Origin: Quinella sp. 1Q7
Lineage (GTDB): Bacteria > Bacillota > Negativicutes > Selenomonadales > Selenomonadaceae
Direction: 5' to 3'
NCBI GenBank assembly: GCA_015206805.1
Contig: JADEZP010000016.1
Coordinates: 1-35,956 of the forward strand
DNA: 35,956 bases
Numbering within the stretch: the first letter of the stretch is position 1; every line of letters starts with the position of its first letter. This document shows, in pieces, positions 31,327-35,956 of this stretch. Both the position numbers and the translations under genes were made by a program. The notes below the pieces were generated by a model that saw only the letters and a program-made list of their open reading frames with translations, was not told the origin of the DNA and did not search any database.

Positions 31327-33527
31327 TGGCACAGTACACTAACCCGGACTTCACGCAGATTGGTCTGAGCGACGCCCCGGCTTCTGACGCGGCGGAGTGG
31401 AAGGCTAAATTTGAGCAGGCGGCTAAAGCGGATTACGACAAGCTCATCTACAAGACGATGGAACATGTCCCCGTTAAGCCGCTGTACACTCACGACGAAT
31501 ACGCGCACATGAATCATTTGGACTTCGTAAGCGGAATTCCGCCGTTCCTGCGCGGACCGTATGCGACAATGTACGTTTTCCGCCCGTGGACTGTCCGTCA
31601 ATATGCGGGCTTTTCGACGGCTGAAGAGTCGAACGCGTTCTATCGCCGCAACCTCGCCGCAGGGCAAAAAGGTCTGTCAATCGCCTTCGACCTGCCGACA
31701 CATCGCGGCTACGACGCCGACAATCCGCGCGTCTTCGGCGACGTTGGTAAAGCCGGCGTCAGCGTCTGTTCAATGCTCGACATGAATATTTTGTTCAGCG
31801 GCATTCCGCTTGACCAAATGTCAGTTTCAATGACGATGAACGGCGCGGTGCTCCCGATTCTGGCGTTCTTCATTCAGAGCGGCATTGAACAGGGCGTCGA
31901 TAAATCGATTCTCAACGGCACGATTCAAAACGACATCCTCAAAGAATTCATGGTGCGCAACACCTACATTTACCCGCCCGAAATGTCAATGCGCATAATC
32001 GGCGACATCTTTGAGTATACGACGAAATACATGCCGAAGTTCAATTCGATTTCAATCAGCGGCTATCACATGCAGGAGGCAGGCGCGCCTGCCGATATTG
32101 AGCTCGGTTACACGCTCGCGGACGGTCTCGAATATATCCGCACGGGCATTAACGCCGGCTTGAAGGTCGACGCCTTTGCAAAGCGGTTGAGCTTCTTCTG
32201 GGCTATCGGCAAGAATTATTTTATGGAAGTCGCCAAAATGCGTGCGGCTCGCGTCCTGTGGGCGAAAATCGTCAAGCAAATGGGCGGCACCGACGCAAAG
32301 TCAATGGCACTGCGCACGCACTGCCAAACGTCGGGCTGGTCACTCACCGCGCAAGATCCGTTCAACAACATTTCGCGCACGGTTATGGAGGCAATGGGCG
32401 CGGCACTCGGTCATACGCAGTCGCTCCATACAAACGCGCTCGACGAGGCAATCGCCCTGCCGACCGACTTCAGCGCACGTATCGCACGCAACACGCAACT
32501 TTACATCCAAGACGAAACGTCCGTTTGCAAAATCATCGACCCGTGGGGCGGCTCCTACTACGTCGAGGCTCTCACGAACGAAATTATCCGCCGCGCATGG
32601 GCGCACATTCAGGAGATTGAACAGCTCGGCGGCATGGCTAAGGCTATCGCGACGGGCTTGCCGAAAATGCGCATTGAAGAGGCTGCGGCACGTCGTCAGG
32701 CGCGTATCGACTCCAACAACGAAACGATTGTCGGCTTGAACAAATTCCGTCTCGACAAGGAAGACCCGCTCGAAATTCTTGCCGTCGACAACACCGCCGT
32801 CCGCAACGCGCAAGTCGAACGTCTCAACAAACTCCGCGCCGAACGTAACGAAGACGACGTCCGCGCCGCCCTTGAAGCCATCACGAAAGCTGCCGAATCC
32901 CGCGACAACGGCAACCTGCTTGAATGCGCGGTTGAGGCGGCTCGCGTCCGTTGCTCACTCGGCGAAATTTCCGACGCCGTCGAAAAAGTTTGCGGCAGAT
33001 ACGTCGCGACGATTCATCCGATTTCAGGCGTTTACTCAAAAGAATTCGGCGATGAAAGTAAACTTGACGAAGCTCGTGCAATGGCTGACGAATTTGAGAA
33101 GCTCAAGGGGCGCAGACCGAGAATTGCTATCGTTAAGCTCGGGCAGGATGGTCATTCGCGTGGTCAGTCGGTTCTTGCAACTTCGTTTGCTGATCTCGGA
33201 TGGGATGTTGATATTGGACCGTTATTCCAAACTCCGCAAGAAGCTGCGCGTGACGCTGTCGATAACGACGTGCACATTGTCGGATTCAGCTCGCTTGCCG
33301 CAGGTCACAACACGCTGTTGCCCGAACTCGTCGACGAACTCAAGAAAATTGGCGGCGAATCTGTGTTAGTAGCCGTGGGGGGTGTAATTCCCGTTCAAGA
33401 CTACGACTTCCTTTACAAGCACGGTGCAGTTGCGATTTTCGCGCCCGGCACAGTTATCCCCGAAGCGGCAAAGAAATTGCTTAACATTTTGATTGAACGC
33501 GCCAAGGAAGAGGAAGACGCCGGCTGA
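31326..33527 (+). CDS. mutB: Methylmalonyl-CoA mutase large (alpha) subunit
   Basis: A 733-residue catalytic subunit. The ATG shares one base with the mutA stop (TAATG), with AAAGGGG upstream. The N-terminal substrate barrel has [56 protein letters not shown] and [20 protein letters not shown]. The C-terminal B12-binding domain carries [11 protein letters not shown], where D608 and H610 form the DxHxxG motif that supplies the lower cobalt ligand, then [17 protein letters not shown] and [14 protein letters not shown]. Length is normal. Codons switch to more T-ending forms between about 33110 and 33240, over the start of the B12 domain. No meaB chaperone or epimerase gene follows; a strong terminator does. 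Confidence 0.97.
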   Translation: MAQYTNPDFTQIGLSDAPASDAAEWKAKFEQAAKADYDKLIYKTMEHVPVKPLYTHDEYAHMNHLDFVSGIPPFLRGPYATMYVFRPWTVRQYAGFSTAEESNAFYRRNLAAGQKGLSIAFDLPTHRGYDADNPRVFGDVGKAGVSVCSMLDMNILFSGIPLDQMSVSMTMNGAVLPILAFFIQSGIEQGVDKSILNGTIQNDILKEFMVRNTYIYPPEMSMRIIGDIFEYTTKYMPKFNSISISGYHMQEAGAPADIELGYTLADGLEYIRTGINAGLKVDAFAKRLSFFWAIGKNYFMEVAKMRAARVLWAKIVKQMGGTDAKSMALRTHCQTSGWSLTAQDPFNNISRTVMEAMGAALGHTQSLHTNALDEAIALPTDFSARIARNTQLYIQDETSVCKIIDPWGGSYYVEALTNEIIRRAWAHIQEIEQLGGMAKAIATGLPKMRIEEAAARRQARIDSNNETIVGLNKFRLDKEDPLEILAVDNTAVRNAQVERLNKLRAERNEDDVRAALEAITKAAESRDNGNLLECAVEAARVRCSLGEISDAVEKVCGRYVATIHPISGVYSKEFGDESKLDEARAMADEFEKLKGRRPRIAIVKLGQDGHSRGQSVLATSFADLGWDVDIGPLFQTPQEAARDAVDNDVHIVGFSSLAAGHNTLLPELVDELKKIGGESVLVAVGGVIPVQDYDFLYKHGAVAIFAPGTVIPEAAKKLLNILIERAKEEEDAG

Positions 33528-33558
33528 TTAAAAATTTTCGACACGCCATAAAAAATTC

Positions 33559-33595
33559 AACCGTCGGGGCTCAACGCCTCGGCGGTTTTGTTTTG
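33559..33595 (+). terminator. Intrinsic terminator after mutB
   Basis: AACCGTCGGGGC pairs with the GCCTCGGCGGTT arm (12 bp with two G-T pairs) around TCAAC, followed by TTGTTTTG. Confidence 0.85.
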
Positions 33596-33602
33596 CGATT
33601 TA

Positions 33603-33632
33603 TTGACAGGAAAAGCCCTGCGGTGCTAAACT
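33603..33632 (+). promoter_or_regulatory. Promoter of the GIY-YIG nuclease gene
   Basis: TTGACA (33603-33608), 18-bp spacer, TAAACT (33627-33632). The palindrome TTGTAACAA follows at 33637, also found at the crp/fnr promoter. The 90-bp leader holds nothing else I recognise. Confidence 0.55.
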
Positions 33633-33725
33633 TACGTTGTAACAACAATCCAGCATGGCAGAGCTTTGTCCCGCGTTGATTTTACACCGCTCGCGCCGTG
33701 CTGTCAAACGAAAGGCGGAGGTATT

Positions 33726-34604
33726 ATGGCATACGGTATGGTTTATCTGATCACCAACGAGGTCAACGGCAAGCACTACGTCGGGCAGACGACGCGCACG
33801 GTCGAACAGCGTTTCAAGGAGCACATGACGGCTCCCACTTACATCGGCAAGGCGATTCGCAAATACGGCGCGGAAAACTTCACGATTAAAATTTTGGCGG
33901 TGTGCGAAACTCAAGAGGAACTTGACGCTTACGAAGTCCGTTTCATTGCCGAATACGACTGCATGGCTCCGAACGGTTACAACTGCACGACGGGCGGCGG
34001 CAACGGCTCACCTTCCGAAGAAACCAAAGCAAAAATTTCGGCGGCAGTCCTCGCTTACAACGAAGAACATCCCGAAATCCACGCAATAATTTCGGCGGCA
34101 AACATCGAACGTTTCAGCGACCCCGAAGAACGCGCCAAACAGGCAGAGCGCACGCGAAAATCTTTTGAAGACCCCGAACGTGTTGCCAAACATTCCGAAG
34201 GGCAGAAACGCCGCTTTGAACGGCAAGAGGAACGCGACAAAATTGCCGCCGCCGTGACCGAACGTTTCAGCGACCCTGCCGAGCGTGCGGCTCAATCCGA
34301 ACGAATCACGAAAGCTTTTGAAAATCCCGAAATTACGGCTGAAATTTCTAGGCGACAGAAAAAGCGTTTTGAAGACCCCGCCGAGCGACAGAAAGTTGCC
34401 GACGGCGTGAACAGGTATTACGCGGAACACGGCGGACGTAAACAATCAGCGGAGACGCGTGCGAAAATTTCTGCCAAACGAACAGCTTACCTTGCACGTC
34501 TTCGCGCCGAGCGGTTGCCGTCGAAGGTCGCGGAACAAAATCAACGTGCGGCGAAATTGCCTGTAATGCCCAAGCTCAATAAAATCCTCGTGCAAATCAA
34601 ATAG
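33726..34604 (+). CDS. GIY-YIG nuclease with six 17-residue repeats
   Basis: A 292-residue protein; the ATG follows GGCGGAGGTATT. Residues 1-90 are a GIY-YIG catalytic domain: MVYLIT (GIY position), HYVGQT (YIG position), R29 in TVEQRFKEH and E70 in AYEVRFIAEYD, ending APNGYNCTTGGG. A NUMOD3-like motif (SEETKAKISAA) follows. From residue 129 six units of exactly 17 residues occur, each starting with an aromatic F (F130, 147, 164, 181, 198, 215), as in RFSDPEERAKQAERTRK. A second NUMOD3-like motif (SAETRAKISAKR) lies near residue 240, and the C-terminus is basic. Free-standing homing endonucleases have this NUMOD layout. It is related to the truncated gene at 277-942. Flanked by terminators, a stand-alone insertion. 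Confidence 0.88.
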   Translation: MAYGMVYLITNEVNGKHYVGQTTRTVEQRFKEHMTAPTYIGKAIRKYGAENFTIKILAVCETQEELDAYEVRFIAEYDCMAPNGYNCTTGGGNGSPSEETKAKISAAVLAYNEEHPEIHAIISAANIERFSDPEERAKQAERTRKSFEDPERVAKHSEGQKRRFERQEERDKIAAAVTERFSDPAERAAQSERITKAFENPEITAEISRRQKKRFEDPAERQKVADGVNRYYAEHGGRKQSAETRAKISAKRTAYLARLRAERLPSKVAEQNQRAAKLPVMPKLNKILVQIK

Positions 34605-34630
34605 TTCACGGCGCAACTAACCGCCAATCG

Positions 34631-34666
34631 AAAAGCCCCCGCCGAATTGGAAGGGGCTTTAATTTT
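34631..34666. terminator. Bidirectional terminator between the GIY-YIG gene and bamA
   Basis: AAAGCCCC pairs with GGGGCTTT, 13-base loop, followed by AATTTT; the left flank is A-rich, so it can serve both convergent genes. Confidence 0.75.
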
Positions 34667-34676
34667 GTCGTGTCGT

Positions 34677-35956
34677 TTAAAATGACGTGCCAACGGAGAA
34701 GTGGAATCTGCCGCCCTGTGAGCCGCGTCCGTAATCCAAGCGTAACGGTCCCATCGGCGTGTTGAGTGCGACGCCCAAGCCGATACTTGCCTTGAAGTCG
34801 CGCGGGCGGAAGCCGCCGTTCCATGCGGAGCCGAAGTCCGTAAACAGCGCACCTTGAACTCTTTTGTACAGCGGGAAGCGATATTCGATTGAGCCGAGCA
34901 TCATTCTGTTGCCGCGGAATTGGTCGTCGCGATAGCCGCGCAGTGAGCCTTGTCCGCCGACGCGGAATTGATTGAATTCCGTCATATCGCCGCGCCCGTA
35001 ACCAATCATGCCGCGAATTGCCCAAACTTGATCGTGGTCGCCCGCCTTGCGGTAGTTTTGGTGGTCGAGCGAAAGTTTCTGGTAGTCGAAGTCGCCGCCG
35101 AATGCACCGACTTCCAACGCGATGTTGACCTTGTTGCCGTCAGTTGGCGAATAAACATTGTCGCGGGTATCGGTGATGTGTTCGAGGATAATCGCGCGCG
35201 TCAAGCCGAAATTATTTTTGCGCCACTCTGCGTAATCGGAGCCGCTGCGGTCGCCTGCGTTGCCGCTGGAGACGTGTCGGACGTATTTATCTTTGCGGTT
35301 GCGCAAGGTGATGTAATTGGTCGAATATTCGCTTACGGGGCGGCTAAAGGTAATTTCGCCGCCGGTGTATCTGCGCATGTATTCTTCCTTGAAGTCGCCG
35401 TGAGTGTCGTAGTCGTTGTAGGAGTAAGTGCGGTTATACAGCTGAATACGGAAGGCGGTTTCGCGGCTGTCCATCCACGGGTGACGGTAAGTGAAGTTGT
35501 AGCCGTGAGCGTCATTCTCGTCGCCGCTTTTTTCGTAGACGATGCTGATCAAGTCGCCGCGCCCGCGAAAGTTCGTATCACTCAAGCTGACCATACCGAT
35601 AATGCCGTCGGAGGTTGAGTAGCCCGCGCCGACGCCGAATGTACCCGTGCGCCGCTCCTTAACGACGACTTCCATAATGACGGCGTTAGGTTCGACGCCC
35701 GACTTCATGTTGATATTGACGTCCTCAAAGAAGCCGAGATTGTAGACGCGTTGCATACTGCGGCGGGCAAGTTTGGCGTTGAAGGGCGTGCCGACTTCCT
35801 GCCGCATTTCGCGGAGAATGACTACGTCCTTAGTCTTCTTGTTGCCTTTGACGGCGTAACCTTCGAGCGTGCCTTCGTTGATTTTGAGCGTAAGGACGCC
35901 TTCGGGCGACATGTTCATATCGGTGACTTTCATAAGGACGAAGCCTTCGTTGCGGT
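34677..35956 (-). CDS. bamA: Outer membrane protein assembly factor BamA, C-terminal part (runs off window)
   Basis: About 426 residues of an Omp85/BamA protein; the frame is open to the window edge and continues upstream (NEGFVLMKV precedes the first internal Met). The visible part starts in a POTRA domain, then the last POTRA (GYAVKGNKKTKDVVILREM, RSMQRVYNLGFFEDVNI), followed by the 16-stranded barrel. The conserved VRGY-type motif in the L6 loop is present as GSLRGYRDDQFRGNRM, and the C-terminal beta-signal ends FHFSVGTSF with the terminal phenylalanine. BamA inserts beta-barrel proteins into the outer membrane, so the organism is diderm. The protein is intact as far as seen. Confidence 0.95.
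   Translation of the reverse strand, partial: RNEGFVLMKVTDMNMSPEGVLTLKINEGTLEGYAVKGNKKTKDVVILREMRQEVGTPFNAKLARRSMQRVYNLGFFEDVNINMKSGVEPNAVIMEVVVKERRTGTFGVGAGYSTSDGIIGMVSLSDTNFRGRGDLISIVYEKSGDENDAHGYNFTYRHPWMDSRETAFRIQLYNRTYSYNDYDTHGDFKEEYMRRYTGGEITFSRPVSEYSTNYITLRNRKDKYVRHVSSGNAGDRSGSDYAEWRKNNFGLTRAIILEHITDTRDNVYSPTDGNKVNIALEVGAFGGDFDYQKLSLDHQNYRKAGDHDQVWAIRGMIGYGRGDMTEFNQFRVGGQGSLRGYRDDQFRGNRMMLGSIEYRFPLYKRVQGALFTDFGSAWNGGFRPRDFKASIGLGVALNTPMGPLRLDYGRGSQGGRFHFSVGTSF

Overview
The window looks like a chromosomal segment from a diderm member of the Firmicutes, most likely a Negativicute (Selenomonas-like). A BamA/Omp85 outer-membrane assembly gene sits with a Gram-positive style division cluster (sepF, ylmH, divIVA, lspA, rluD), an Fe-S type PurF, a two-subunit methylmalonyl-CoA mutase (succinate-propionate metabolism) and a lactate permease. 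Codons mostly end in G or C, Shine-Dalgarno sites are strong (GGAGG), and TTG and GTG starts are frequent. The taxonomic call is inference from gene content.

Layout. 1-0.95 kb: edge of an IS5-family element that has cut the 5' end off a GIY-YIG/NUMOD nuclease gene carrying two HTH repeats. 0.95-2.4 kb: AGCS amino-acid symporter (minus). 2.5-9.2 kb: plus-strand run yggS-sepF-ylmH-(DUF697-like)-divIVA-lspA-rluD-lctP, ending at a bidirectional terminator. 9.2-16.4 kb: minus-strand run read as crp/fnr-ccmA-ccmB-ccmC-eamA-prfC-DUF4422 gene-small ORF. Three genes of this run are damaged: a P-loop frameshift in ccmA, a 254-bp tandem duplication of the ccmC 3' end, and an in-frame TGA in the DUF4422 gene. 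16.5-17.4 kb: maf and a convergent TIGR04076-like gene. 17.5-20.1 kb: a promoter driving a 91-residue unknown protein and a large NYN-domain protein with an expanded LOTUS/OST-HTH array. 20.1-28.6 kb: separate plus-strand units for a PTS IICBA permease, a PfkB sugar kinase, purF, nitroreductase-yraN-comM, and a secreted vWA protein. 28.6-28.9 kb: rpmB (minus). 29-33.5 kb: mutA-mutB. 33.6-34.6 kb: an intact GIY-YIG nuclease with six 17-residue repeats. 34.7 kb-end: C-terminal part of BamA (minus).

Most of the content is housekeeping or central metabolism. PTS uptake, a sugar kinase, lactate transport and methylmalonyl-CoA mutase fit a fermentative anaerobe turning sugar or lactate into propionate. 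The less ordinary content is the NYN/LOTUS array operon, the two related GIY-YIG nucleases with different repeat tails, heptamer repeat arrays just downstream of two promoters (yggs and mutA), a dispersed hairpin element upstream of sepF and prfC, and the decaying cytochrome c maturation cluster. No tRNA, rRNA or CRISPR array was seen. No database search was possible, so family names come from recognised motifs only.
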